Of a stretch of 64,000 nt of DNA, positions 35,621 to 46,544 are shown one piece after another. The translations under genes and the position numbers were made by a program. This DNA comes from Haemonchus contortus (lineage: Eukaryota > Nematoda > Chromadorea > Rhabditida > Trichostrongylidae). The notes under the pieces are model-generated. The model made no database searches. It was given only the letters and a program-made list of their open reading frames with translations, and had not been told where the DNA came from. The DNA is taken from assembly GCA_000469685.2 (NCBI GenBank), contig LS997566.1, positions 12,671,618 to 12,735,617 of the forward strand, read 5' to 3'. Every line of letters starts with the position of its first letter. Positions within the stretch are counted from its first letter, which is position 1.

Positions 35621-36903
35621 TTGGGTTGTCCGAAAAGTTCCAGCCGATTTTTGATTCATCTTTGAATGAAAATTCCTAGAAGAAGAAATCCATTGATTGA
35701 ACAATATATCCTCCATTCTGTTCAGTAAGGATTCGCCATCTTCCTGTAGGTTCCAGTTCCCCTCTTCCATAGAAGGTTCCGGAGTTAAAATCGAAAAACC
35801 CACTCAGGTGCTTTTTGCAGTCCTCCAGCGAATTGAACGATTCTCCATTCAAAGAATTTTGCAGAAACCCAAACAAGTGGTATTCTGATGGTGCTATGTC
35901 TGGACTATATGGGAGGTGTGGTGAGACATCCCACCCGAGCTTTAGCAACTTTTGACGAGTGGCCAAAAATACGTGTGGTCTGGGAGCACCCTGTTGGAAG
36001 ATTACACCCTAACAATTGGCCATTTCTGGTTGCTTTTGGTCTATCGCTGCCTCCATAGTTTCTAGCTAACTATAGTACCTTTCCTAAGTCATCTTTGGAT
36101 TGTGCGACAACAGCTCATGGTAAGTGATTTCCCTGAAATGCCATCAGCAACTCGGCATAGTCATCCGCACCTGGATTTCGACTTTTGCAGCGGTTTGTAA
36201 CGGCTCACTAGGGGACTACACGATCGTTTCCGCTCCTCGTTGCTGTACGCAATCCGAGTTTCGTCCCTCGTGCTCATGCGTTTCAGAAACGGCTCATTTT
36301 TATTCCGTTCTAGCAATGAGTCGCGCATGGAGGCGCGGTCCATCGCATTGCGCTCGCTCCTATCGCGAGATATCTAAACATCAAGGCGCTTTACAAAATC
36401 AAGCGTCTGCAGATGACCATGGATGGTTAATTTTGAAACACTAAGGCCTTGTCCTACTCCACGAGCAGTGATGTGCCGATTTGCTTCGGTTACCGTTTTG
36501 AGTTGATCGTTTAAACTGATGATAGTCTTCCTAAGGGTTGCCGGTCTTCGAAGGCAAATTCACTCCGTTTGGATCCCGCAAACTAGTCATGCACTGTACG
36601 CTCCTCTCGAGCATGGCCTACTCAAACGTCGTATGTCTTTCATGCGGCTTGAGCCGCATTCTAGGCCTTGCGGTAGAAGAAATGCTTCAGATGTCGAAAA
36701 TGCGCGCAGTGGTTCTCCATTTTCATACGAGTCCTGTACAGACAAACTTCGACGAATGTTGACAGAATCTTAATAGGAATATAGAAGAGGATCTACTCTT
36801 CCAGAAAACGTATAACTTTATCAGGTTGGGTTCTTGATCTTTTGCACAACGGTTGATAAATCCGGGGTATCAAAAATCAGCGGGAACTTTTCGGACAACC
36901 CAA
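35621..36903 (-). mobile_element. near full-length mariner, decayed
   Basis: TTGGGTTGTCCGAAAAGTTC at 35,621 is matched by GAACTTTTCGGACAACCCAA ending at 36,903. Both ends are flanked by TA, the expected target duplication. The length of 1,283 bp is normal for mariner. Transposase is on the minus strand and broken by stops and frameshifts. Confidence 0.9.
35676..36780 (-). pseudogene. mariner transposase, inactivated
   Basis: The C-terminal 96 residues are open: LGWDVSPHLPYSPDIAPSEY and HLFGFLQNSLNGESF are the classic mariner segment holding the third catalytic Asp. Upstream, 36,161-36,343 retains LLERNKNEPFLKRMSTRDET, with the first catalytic Asp. The second catalytic region reads QQGAPRPH where HDNARPH or QDNAPPH is usual, so the second Asp is lost. 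The N-terminal DNA-binding part is barely readable. A cut-and-paste DDD transposase that is no longer functional. Confidence 0.8.
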
Positions 36904-36904
36904 T

Positions 36905-37579
36905 AATTTGTTGACATAAACAAATTTATATATGAGCGATTATTTAATTTGTAACTCGAATTATAAATGGATCTAGTTATGTCTGAAGTAAGTAGCACTT
37001 ATTTTTCGATGATTCGTGTTTACTTGTTGACAAGAAGTTGTTTGTTTACCTGTCTCGTGAGGAAAATATCACAACGGCTAATGGAAAATTTACAATTCAT
37101 GAAAAAGTGCGATGAGGAGGGATAACTACATATTGGCATGATGGAATGGATATACTCAATGAGCTTTTGCTATGGCTTACTAAGTAGATGGCCTTTTCTC
37201 CTGATGTCAAGACACAAATGTAGGCATTTCCACCCCAGGTGATCTCACCCTGTCCTTTAATCAAACGTCTCCAGAAGAAAAGCGAGTTAGTCTTCTCTCA
37301 ATCGAGTACTTCATCTGCAGTTCTTCAGCAAATGTGATGATTACAAGTTTCTGAGGGATCACTTCTCTATTCAGTAAGCTCTGACGATAGAAAGGTGTAA
37401 TACAAGATCAGCATTCGTTAGCCTTGTACAAAGCGCTTGTCTGGATGAATTAAGAGCTGAAGACCATGATTATCAAAGAGAAAATCTAACGTTTAAAGCT
37501 CTCGGAGCGTTCTCGAGTTTATATGTAGGGACCAGTCATGGATAAGAGATAGAGTCTTTCGCGTAATCACGTCAATCAC
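36905..37579. other. intron of the FLP-34-like gene; nothing recognised
   Basis: No exon-like or repeat-like sequence was seen. Confidence 0.35.
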
Positions 37580-37735
37580 CTTCCTGAGATGCGCCCCGCA
37601 CTCGATTTCCGTTCAGAGTCGTAGTGGCTGTGATGGCCAGCCGATGTATAGAAGTCAGTAATTTTGTTCTTCCAGTCGGGTTTAATTTACCGACCCCAGA
37701 GGGATGGAAGGCTCGGCTAACTACTCTAAAGGCTC
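37580..37735 (-). repeat. tRNA-derived SINE, minus strand, internally deleted
   Basis: CACTCGATTTCCGTTCAGAG, GGCCAGCCGATGTATAGAAG and CCCCAGAGGGATGGAAGGCT are reverse-complement matches to body segments in the right order. Confidence 0.6.
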
Positions 37736-38185
37736 AATAGTTAGGTGCGCTCTGCTTTGTAGGTACTCTTCTTGGTTTCTTCCTATCTAGTCATTAGAGA
37801 GAGAAGTGCCATTCTTTACCAATTGTTCAGAATTCATGGACTTTTCCAGAAATGTGCGTGGCACTGTTGAAACATTGTTTCTGAGAAAAGTACCTTCATC
37901 AATCAGAAATTCTCTTAGTCATTCGGACTTTAATTAATGCACTCAATAACATGCCATCGTCATAAAGTTCTTATGAAACCTATGGAAAAACCTTCTGCGA
38001 ACCTCCGATTAAACCACTCCAGAATGATTATTGTTCCGCATACAGCCTCCTATCCTTTCTGTGATTAGTTACAGTAATCTTGAGAGAGACCGGGAAGCTG
38101 TAACTACCTCAGGAAGTACCTTTTTCTTCTAACTTATAGTTATCTTGTGGAAATCCAAAGCATGAAGTCATTTGGCAATCCCGTC
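37736..38185. other. intron of the FLP-34-like gene; nothing recognised
   Basis: No exon-like or repeat-like sequence was seen. Confidence 0.3.
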
Positions 38186-38470
38186 TGAGGGATGCACCAA
38201 TGCATTCCATTCCATTCATAATCGTGGCGACATATGGAGCGCTTACGTGGCCTATAAAATGACTTGTGGTGGCCAGCCTATGTACAAGTCAGTGCTTTCA
38301 TCCTCCCAAACGAGCTTAGTACTAATCATGGCCTCAGAGGGATAAAAGGCTTGGTTGGTCTGGTTGGACATCGAGCCGGGATTTCAACCACGGACTGTGC
38401 GTGCGGTTTGAATCCCGGCTCGATGTCTAACCAGACTAACAAAGCCTTCTATCCATTCGAGGCCGTGATT
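38186..38470. repeat. head-to-head inverted SINE pair forming a hairpin
   Basis: A minus-strand SINE (38,186-38,387) meets a plus-strand SINE fragment (38,408-38,470). Arms 38,346-38,387 and 38,408-38,448 are nearly perfect complements over ~41 bases (TCTGGTTGGACATCGAGCCG against CGGCTCGATGTCTAACCAGA). The 20-base loop CCACGGACTGTGCGTGCGGT lies in the tRNA-like head. Confidence 0.8.
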
Positions 38471-38494
38471 TGGAATGTTATCTTCTGCTTAGCA

Positions 38495-39110
38495 AAATCC
38501 AGATCCGATAAGGGCGCTTTGAGAACGAAGGGGGAGAGGAACTCGTGAAGTGGATTAATGTTTGCTCCCGAAGTGATGCTTCTGGGTGTGATAGTGCGCA
38601 ACTTGCCACTACACCAACTCCTCCCGAGACACAGGGAACGTTTATAATATTTCGAGTATTAAAATATTTTTCCCATGAACTGGAATCCTTTCACGTTTTC
38701 GGTACCCCTGCTCGCACATATTTGAGAGAAAAAAACACAGCAGTAGCACAACATACCAGAATCTCCTGCTTGAGTAGTGTTCACCTGTTGAAAGTATGAA
38801 GTGGGAGCTTGCTGCCCACTTCCGACAAGAATGCACTACATAGAGTGATCACAACCGTCTGATTCCTACCTACAAGCATGATGAACTAACTAGTTTAGGA
38901 AGCATGCACGTCACGTTCGGGGAAGTGTCAGCTTTGAGATAAGCCGTATTCTTCCACTTAGGAAAATCCGGACCCGATTAGACCGCTTCGGGAAATAACT
39001 AAGAGAGAGGGATTCGTGAAGCCGATTAATGTTTGCTTCAGAAGCGATGCTTTTAGAATTGTAGAGGTTGCGAGAACATGTTCAGGCCCATCCGATGCTC
39101 ATGAGATTCA
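38495..39110 (+). repeat. diverged direct repeat pair
   Basis: About 120 bases at 38,495-38,615 (AAAATCCAGATCCGATAAGG, GGATTAATGTTTGCTCCCGA) recur at 38,945-39,075 (AAAATCCGGACCCGATTAGA, CGATTAATGTTTGCTTCAGA). The first copy is followed by a minus-strand SINE-head phrase (GTAGTGGCAAGTTGCGCAC on the reverse strand). Confidence 0.55.
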
Positions 39111-40288
39111 CCCCTCTTTAACATTCACCTCCAAAGTTACCCAGTACACTGAAGGAAAAGGTAAATGGTCCACGGAAAAGTTTTCAAGCACTGCGATCCG
39201 TTCCATATTGATCTAGGCAGTTCTTCTTGAAATTGATGGATAAGCGGACAAGGGAAATTCTGCTGGAACGTTGTTGGGATGTTCCCAGCATGAATTTCTC
39301 CGCTCCTGGTGACACCACTTCATAGAATTCCTCATGACTATAAACTAGAAATTCAACGCGTTATAAGTGCAATTGAATCTTCATCGGTGATGAAGCCCAT
39401 TGCTTTTTCACTTTCAAGAATTTACAAGCGCTGACTAATAGCATTACTGAAGGGTTTCAGTGCGTCTAGACTGACTTTTTACTTTCTTCCTTCAGAGAAC
39501 AACCCAAAAGCCCTCGAATAACATTATCCCATTAGAAATTGTACTGAAGTTTCTAAGAACTAGTCCAGTGAGCCTATACTGGATTCATTCGGTTATGCCT
39601 ATTACCAGATAAAGTGCTGGAGTAAGATGCAACGCCGGAGTTCGGTCAGCTGAAATTCCGTCAATGCTAGACCACAATGGTCTTTAACACAATGAACCTT
39701 TTCAGAACAGCATCCTTACTGAGAATCTAGAGCGAAAAAGCAATGTTTATTTGAATGGAAAAAAAAAACGTAGTAGGACCCATGGGAAAGAGTTCGGTTA
39801 CCGTCATTTCTATGCAAACGCCACTCATGTGAGGAAAAGCTTTTGAGATGAAAACCTATTTGATCGCCTATGGGAAGTTACTGACACCTTGGAAGTGCCA
39901 TTCAACCATGTTTTGCAAAAGTTCAAGAGTAAGAGATACTAGAACTGCTATGATATTATACTTCTATATGACCCCCCTCCCTCCCTGCTGCGCTACGTCA
40001 TCGTTATAGCATTATGTTTACCTTTCAGTAGTTGACGGGTTGACAGAAGACCTCTTCATTATTTATCTACACATATTGAAAAACAATATATCTGCTTGTA
40101 AGCAATATATAAAAGTTTTATCTACAGATTTATCACGGTCACTCTAAAGTCAGGCATAAGAACGAGTATTAATATATAATCACTGAAAAAAAAATTCGGA
40201 ACAGAATTTTCCCATTGCTATCTTCCCGCAGATCTTCATTGGAAACAAAGTAAACGAAGTGGTAGTTGAGATATCTCCAGTGTATCGG
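39111..40288. other. intron of the FLP-34-like gene; nothing recognised
   Basis: No supported exon or repeat. Confidence 0.35.
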
Positions 40289-40590
40289 TGGAGGTGGTGA
40301 AGTGGCACGTGTTTTACTTGTTCTACATACGCTCAATCCGGGATTCGATTAATGATTGGTACTCCATGGGGCTGGTCAAGCCTTCCGAACATTCCCTCAA
40401 TCGGTACCAGACTCGTCTGGGAGGATGAAAGCAGTTGGTTGTATGTCAGCTGACCACCACCATTTATTGCATGAGCCACTTATGCCTTCGTTAATCACTA
40501 AGATCCCAAATGGGAGCCCAAAATGAAGGCACATCCCTAAATCGGGACTTATTAATGCCAAAGGCACTATCCTTCATCTTCTACTATCGT
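40289..40590 (+). repeat. full-length tRNA-derived SINE, diverged head
   Basis: GGAGGTGGTGAAGTGGCACG (A-box-like) and CCGGGATTCGATTAATG (poor B box), then CCAGACTCGTCTGGGAGGAT and GGCACATCCCTAAATCGGGA. It lies 137 bases upstream of exon 3 of the FLP-34-like gene. Confidence 0.75.
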
Positions 40591-40727
40591 TGACCATTTA
40601 TTTCACAAATGCCCAGATAAAATTTAAGACTGCTTCCGCGGCGGCAAGTTATTTATTACGAACTGTCTCCAATTTTGGTTTTTTCCTCCAATTCAAAGGT
40701 TCTACTAATTGAGTTTCTTGTTTACAG

Positions 40728-40778
40728 TGCGTTCAATGAACCAGTAGAATTCGAGGACCCTTACGCACGAATGGTTTT
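40728..40778 (+). CDS. flp-34: FLP-34-like precursor, exon 3 (acidic spacer)
   Basis: The acceptor CTTGTTTACAG and donor GTTTT/GTGAGT bound 51 bases, phase 2 in and out. It encodes AFNEPVEFEDPYARMV; acidic spacers of this kind are usual between peptides in nematode FLP precursors. It lies only 65 bases before exon 4, and the split Phe codon (TT/T) rejoins correctly. The preceding intron would be about 9.3 kb and contains a mariner element, a truncated mariner derivative, SINE copies and the GC tandem array, which explains its length. Confidence 0.65.
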
Positions 40779-40843
40779 GTGAGTTTTCTTATACTGCTCT
40801 TTACCCGAGTTCATTTATTCGAATAAATATTGAACTTTTTCAG

Positions 40844-40906
40844 TGAGAAACGCGCCCCTATTACCAGTAAATTAATTCAATCTTTGAACGAAGCTGAACG
40901 CTTGAG
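40844..40906 (+). CDS. flp-34: FLP-34-like precursor, exon 4 (mature peptide)
   Basis: The acceptor GAACTTTTTCAG opens EKR, a dibasic processing site, followed by APITSKLIQSLNEAERLR. As I recall, a C. elegans FLP-34 peptide is ALNRDSLVASLNNAERLRF-amide; over the 18 residues before F about ten are identical and the lengths agree. FLP-34 is the nematode NPY/NPF-related neuropeptide, secreted and acting on NPY-type receptors. The exon stops after AG of the penultimate Arg codon, then GTTGGT, a weak but acceptable donor. A phase-2 intron in this Arg codon is a hallmark of NPF/NPY genes. The exon giving F-G-basic was not located; unspliced read-through gives LRLVYHF and a stop. Confidence 0.75.
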
Positions 40907-41005
40907 GTTGGTTTATCATTTCATCTCATTTCGTCTACATGTAGATTGAAGGCACAGTTCACGATAATTCTGTGGTATCTAATCTAAACTAAAGTGGAAA
41001 TGACA

Positions 41006-41300
41006 TGGGCGGAGATGGTATAGTGGCAAGTGGTTACTAACTCACGCGCACAGTCATAGGTTCAATTCCCGGGTCGATATCTGCCTGAGTCAACAAAGTC
41101 TCCCATTCATCGATGTCGCTAGATTAGTAACAGGCTTTCTTTGGGAGGATAAAAGTACCGACCTGTACATCGACTGGCCATCGCAAATCTTTGTATAGGC
41201 GACATACGCATTCAATACGTCAATACGATTCTGATTAGAAGTCGAGTACGGGGCACATCCCTCAGATAGGATTCATTCACGCCAAAAGATTTTAAGACTT
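41006..41300 (+). repeat. full-length tRNA-derived SINE
   Basis: GGGCGGAGATGGTATAGTGG, ATAGGTTCAATTCCCGGGTC, TTTGGGAGGATAAAAGTACC and GGCACATCCCTCAGATAGGA. It lies 99 bases downstream of exon 4, inside the intron that should lead to the missing FLP-34 terminal exon. Confidence 0.78.
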
Positions 41301-44300
41301 CAAGTGATAATCTTGATAGGTATCTTAACGACTCGTCCTCGATTCGTGCTCGAAAAAACCTCATATACATGGAAGGAATGTTCCCGTTACTTTGTCCTCA
41401 AAAACGTTTCGTAGATCTGGAATGTGGTGATGACATCAGGGTTCAAAAACACATGTGTGGGTATACAATTCGTTTTGAACGGCTGTATCCTTCCCTTGAG
41501 GCAAATTCGAGGCAAGGATCTGAATGAATCTTGACACGAAGATGCAACGAACTCATTTATTTGGGAGTTTCTAACCTATTACAGTAATTTGACAGTATAC
41601 CTCGGGAGCTCCATGTTGCGCCTTGTATGGAGTACATCAATACCACAATAGCTTAAATACACCAAAAGTACACAAAAGTAATTTTCGTGTTACAACCTAT
41701 TTTACATTCCTTATGCATTCTTTAAGTTTTAACCTTTTATATACAACGTGGATTTATTTTTTTGTTTTCCCTCACCGTACTGGAGCACAGGGAGATCGTC
41801 TTCTAGTTTAACTTCTATCTAGGGCACGTGCAACTTCTTTGACTCGTGTCCCCTTAATTTAATTAATTTGTTTAAGTGTCAACATTTATAGCTTTTCAAT
41901 CATAGGGGTAATCTCGAAAGGACTTTCTTAGCTTCTTTGCATACAGCTTCCCATCTGCATTCTAGAACAAGTATAACGTCAGAACTGGAAAGCTCCAGGT
42001 GATACTAGTATCCTTGTTTGTGAAGTTTCTACAAATAACAAGTGCTGTTAAAGTGATTTTGCTAACAATTTATAATAATTTCGTTTATAAATGGTCCCAA
42101 CTCAGGGAAGCACTCCCATGTATTCTCTTGTTGGAAATAGTTGACACGAAATTTGAATTTGTACTCTCGTAGACCAGTGTGACCGATAAGGAGAGCACAC
42201 GTTTCGGGTAATTCTCAACCATTTTGAAGGTCCACCGTCATTATTGGTTAGAGAAACAACAGTTCCAGAAAGATTTCGTAATTTGCAGTTCTCGTCAATA
42301 CTATGAACAGCATACATTATTTTTAATGATTACGTAAAATTTGAACTTTTGATGCTTGATGAGATTGCACTTCACCCAGTCGGAAGGTTGTGGGTGTAGG
42401 ATGGACATAGAATAGGAGATAGAACCTCCTTTTGGGAAAGTCTACCCAGGAAAATACAGATAAGACCGGATAAGCAACCTTAACAGGTCTCATTTGATTT
42501 CTATTCGAAGTTCTGGCGGGTTAATAATGCAACTGGGTTCCTTCACGAACTGGTACGAGATTTTGCCTGTGATTTTGCTGAAATTCCGTTAGGAGGTTTT
42601 GTACTTGATAAGCGATAGAAAATCTAAAATAGAGAGTCTGGGGATATGATTCAAGTAATGGGTTGTGATTATAATTTCGTCCCAGAAACGTGAACAAATT
42701 GTGGTCTTTGATGTCACAGTGCAAATTATGTTCGCGATGCATTCCTCAGTTGATTCATGTTCCTAAAATAATCACAAAAGACACCTGCTTGCTAACAAGA
42801 TCAAAGATTCCTTTGTAAAGTCGAGAAATGACATTCGTAAAAAACCTCCAGATGAACGGGACCATATAATTCAATTACGGTACCCTTTCCTATATGGGAC
42901 TGAGCTATGTTCAAATTTCGAGTAAGTTGAGAATTCTGGATAGCCACGTGAATATTCAAAGAAATGCAGCCGATTGAACGGAAGCTCACTTAATTAGCTG
43001 TTATTCTTGATCTCCTTTTCTTTCATTCGGTATACGAAAATCTTCTTAAGAAGAGTTCGAATTTGCCAGCATAACGAATATTGTCCCATTGTTAAATGGG
43101 TACACAAAGATAGATAGGGTTCCAAAGATTTCTAACAGTTACATCCGTCAAAGGACGGTGATAGGACATATCGGTGATGAAAGAACTTGCAGTAACGGAA
43201 AAGGAAAGACCGCTTGCTCCTGGTTATGGTCCTCGTTCGTTCAGTGAATCCACTGTTTCTTGTAGGAAGCAATCAGGCTAGAGCTCAGGGTGTTCAGTCT
43301 CCTATCTAGAATCTTTTGGTACGGAGGTTTTTTATACAAAAGTCTTTGAATAGAATCATTGAATTGAACTTGAAATCTCCCGACGTGTCTACAGAAACGA
43401 CTAAAAAATTTTCGCATTCTGCTAGTAAAATTATTAAAATATCACAAAAGTAAGTACCAGAAGTAGAACGATCGGAACTTTTCTAGCGATAAATCTTTTC
43501 CTGAAGTTCGCTGTATAATCAGAGTTTATAAAGCATTTGAACTTCTTCAAGAACCATTCCTACTGAGGAGCTGATATAATATAAGGGATGCACATGGTTT
43601 GGGATGTATGTATGTACATACGTATGTTTAAGGCCACCTCCTACCTTCCAAATGGTTTATCGGTACCGAATTCCTTTGGAGAATGAAACGCTTGAATACT
43701 CTTTCAGTACTTCATGGTCCGTTTTTGCTGCCTTCGCTCTCAGGGCCCTAATAGGTGGTCTGTTTTGGGACATTTTCAAAGGTCAACTATTAATGTCATC
43801 AACTTTACGATTTCCAATATGAGCCTCAGGTCGAAATTAGCCAATGAATAGCTCTGCCCTTTACATCGTGTGAAAGAGGTTATGAATATCAGGTTGAGGA
43901 TGTGGAAAAAATACTGAGGAAAAAATATGAGAGTGGCACTGTGAAAAAGTTAGTTCATACTGATTTCCATTTAGGTTTGGCCGAAAGTGAGGAACTGATC
44001 GGGTGAAGACTATGATGGACGACGATGATGTTGACGCATGCATGCTTCTTTATAATCGTGCTAGCCTTCCTCTACTAGTTTTGCCCGGTCGCTCACTATT
44101 CCTTCGCATATGTTCACGATCAGCACCAACGGTATCAAAACCCAGCCGATTCTATTGAGCGTCTCCGCCTTCTGGCTTGCTCGACTGACGGCCAGTTCTC
44201 TTATGGTATTCCGACAAACATATCCGGCGGGTGATACTGATGATCTCATTTGATAACAGAATGTAATATTTGCGAGTGTGTAGATCTCGAAAGTTTGTGT

Positions 44301-44372
44301 TGCTTGCCAAACTTCATAAATTTTCGTTGGAAAGTGTTGAACAGAAGTGTTTGTTCTACTTGATTTTACGTT
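41301..44372. other. no gene recognised
   Basis: Searched for a FLP-34 terminal exon (AG followed by RTTYGG or RTAYGG) without success. An acceptor CTCTTTCAG near 43,708 precedes a short hydrophobic open stretch (TSWSVFAAFALRALIGGLFW) with no clear continuation. Minus-strand frames at 42,102-42,989 were judged unsupported. Confidence 0.35.
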
Positions 44373-44528
44373 TTAACCCTTTAGCGACGGCGCCTTTTTT
44401 ATTGCCCTTACATTAACTTTTAATTTCTCTTATGACTGTAGTTGTAAATGACTGATTCTTGGACCGCAATGCCCCAAGATTCTCTAGAAGGTTGTGAGCT
44501 CAGCTGATACTTGAAAACATGAATATTA

Positions 44529-45809
44529 GGTCATCTCATTCAAAAGTTCGCAAGCTTTTATTCGAATAAAACGAACAGCAAACAAGATAAAAAGCTAATA
44601 TTCTAGTGTTTTGTCGGGTGGGCTCCATCATTGTTGATGACCCTCTCCCAGCGTCCAGATGGCACCTGGACACCAACTAGCTTCTTTCCTTCAACATGTG
44701 CAGATAAAATGCTGTTGACGTCCATTTCGGCGATCGACCAGTTGTCAAAGCGTTTGCCACTGCGACGTACCTTCATTTGACCGAACCGGTTGAAGTCGCA
44801 CGGCTGGAGCTCGAGAGGATAGAGCGGTTGAATCTAGGTTTCAATATTCTTTTCTTCAGAAAACTGCTGCTCAATTCGAGATGGGTGGGGCTTGGCACTG
44901 TCATGAGCGATAATAGCCCTCTTGAAGTTGTGTGCTGCCATCCAATTGTCGGTTTTATCGTCGAGAAACTGGCAATACACTTCAGAAGTGACGGTCATTT
45001 TTTCAGGACAAAGTCGCTAGAACGCCACGCCTCAGAAATCCATTGCCATGATGAGCATCCACTTGGAACCACGTGACTCTTTATGAACCAATTCGGGCGG
45101 TTCCTCATCGGCGTCCATCCAAACCCGACGCTTGTGACTTTCGGGCTCAGTGTAGAACCCACCCATGTTTCATCTATAGCCAACTTTCGTTTCGTGGGTC
45201 GTGGGTGACGTCGGTGGCGGAGAAGATTGTTTCTACAAGCATCAATTCGGTTTTGGACCTGTGCTCCTGTAAGTAAATGAGGTACCCATACACACATCTT
45301 CTTCACCATCTTCGAATCTTTGGACACAAATCGGCCAACGGAAGTAGCAGGGATGCCGGTCTCGCGGGCAAGTTCGGCAATGGTGCAGTCTCTGCGCTCA
45401 GCCATTCGACGCTTGATTTCAGCTACTCGTTCTTCGTGTGCGGAGTGAACATTGTGAGCACCACCTCGGCCTTCACTTGTCTCCGTTCTTCCTTCTTTGA
45501 ACATCCTCACCCATTTCTGCACATTACGCTTGAAGAACTCCGTCCCATTCATTTGTTGATTGTGCTCACAATGAACTTGAGCTTCGGATTCTCTTTGTAT
45601 AGCGCCCCATTTGATAATTTCGCGTTGATCCTGCTCGGTGATACTTCTTTTCAAATTGTCAATATCTTCTGCTGCAGCCATGATGTCGAAATCGGGCAGT
45701 GTCGTAGCTCACGGTCCGCGCTTCTGATCAAAACACTGTGGATGGTGACAGCCTCCTTCATAATCCCGCCATCCCTCTGGATGTCTGCGAACTTTTGAAT
45801 GAGATGACC
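44529..45809 (-). mobile_element. near full-length mariner, 1,281 bp
   Basis: The 24-base ends GGTCATCTCATTCAAAAGTT-CGCA (44,529-44,552) and 45,786-45,809 are perfect inverted repeats, flanked by TA on both sides. Length and single minus-strand transposase are typical of mariner. Confidence 0.95.
44603..45681 (-). pseudogene. mariner transposase with frameshift and stop
   Basis: An ATG at 45,681 opens 228 codons. They include a helix-turn-helix region (CTIAELARETGIPATSVGRF), the linker VWVPHLLTGAQ and the first catalytic Asp in AIDETWV. The frame ends at a run of six A near 44,997; a one-base shift resumes the protein (MTVTSEVYCQFLDDK). The second Asp is in AHDSAKPH and the third in LELQPCDFNRF, 34 residues apart, so the D,D34D triad is intact. 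One in-frame TAG lies between them. The protein would end at the stop at 44,603-44,605. Only two disabling changes were noticed, so the copy is relatively young. Confidence 0.88.
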
Positions 45810-45897
45810 TAATAAATTACAAGAACACATGATAAATAATATAAGTACTACACTTGTTGTGGCCCGCCGGCGGGCCACGCAGTCGTCAATGGGTTAA

Positions 45898-46544
45898 GGT
45901 AGCTCACGAGCATTTCCAAGATGGAGAGCTGAAGGGTGAAACCCAGTGATGAAAGTGTGGACTGAAACGGGCCCAAAAACACTAGGTATGTATGTCACGC
46001 TGGCTGGGCCACTCACCTCCGCCAGTCGACGAGCTGTTACCTTTCAACAGGGAATGAAACAAAATGAATAAGATGTAAATCGACCAGTAAATTTTGGTGT
46101 ACCATAAATACGTTCGTATCCCTCTTGGCCCTGAAACGATCGCTTCTACTATGCTTTCTTTAGCATTCATCAATGTTACTTAACCCGTTTCGTCACTATT
46201 CGAAATTGGATCAGATTCCTCAACACATTTTAATAGAGGTCCAAACTTTCTAATAAGGTCAACTACACAGATGGCAGTGCAGAGGAAGAATTTGCCATTC
46301 TTGCAGTTTTTTTATGCCAGTGAACGAATTCCGTGAAAATGCTAGTAAATTTTGCATTTTTGTTGATTAAAAATTCAGAAATCGGTACGAATTCGTATAA
46401 AAAATCAGCCACTCATGCCAATATCTGGAAAGCAAAACCATGTATAAATCATATAATCGAACTAGAAGTTGCGTGTAAAATTTTGTGAAAATTCAACTGC
46501 TCTGAATTTCCAAGAAATCTCCTTTACCTCTGAATTTCTTTCAG
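45898..46544. other. no gene recognised
   Basis: No supported exon or repeat apart from a presumed intron before the next feature. Confidence 0.35.

Larger units (their letters stand above)
44373..45897. mobile_element. TTAACCC-ended MITE interrupted by a mariner
   Basis: TTAACCCTTTAGCGACGGCG at 44,373 and, inverted, GTCGTCAATGGGTTAA ending at 45,897 form diverged terminal repeats. Without the mariner and one copy of its TA the element is about 240 bp. Its right arm contains the 20-bp perfect palindrome GTGGCCCGCCGGCGGGCCAC (45,859-45,878). No coding capacity. Confidence 0.55.

Noticed and set aside
45277..45798. 173-codon plus-strand frame
   Set aside because: It is the antisense shadow of the mariner transposase.
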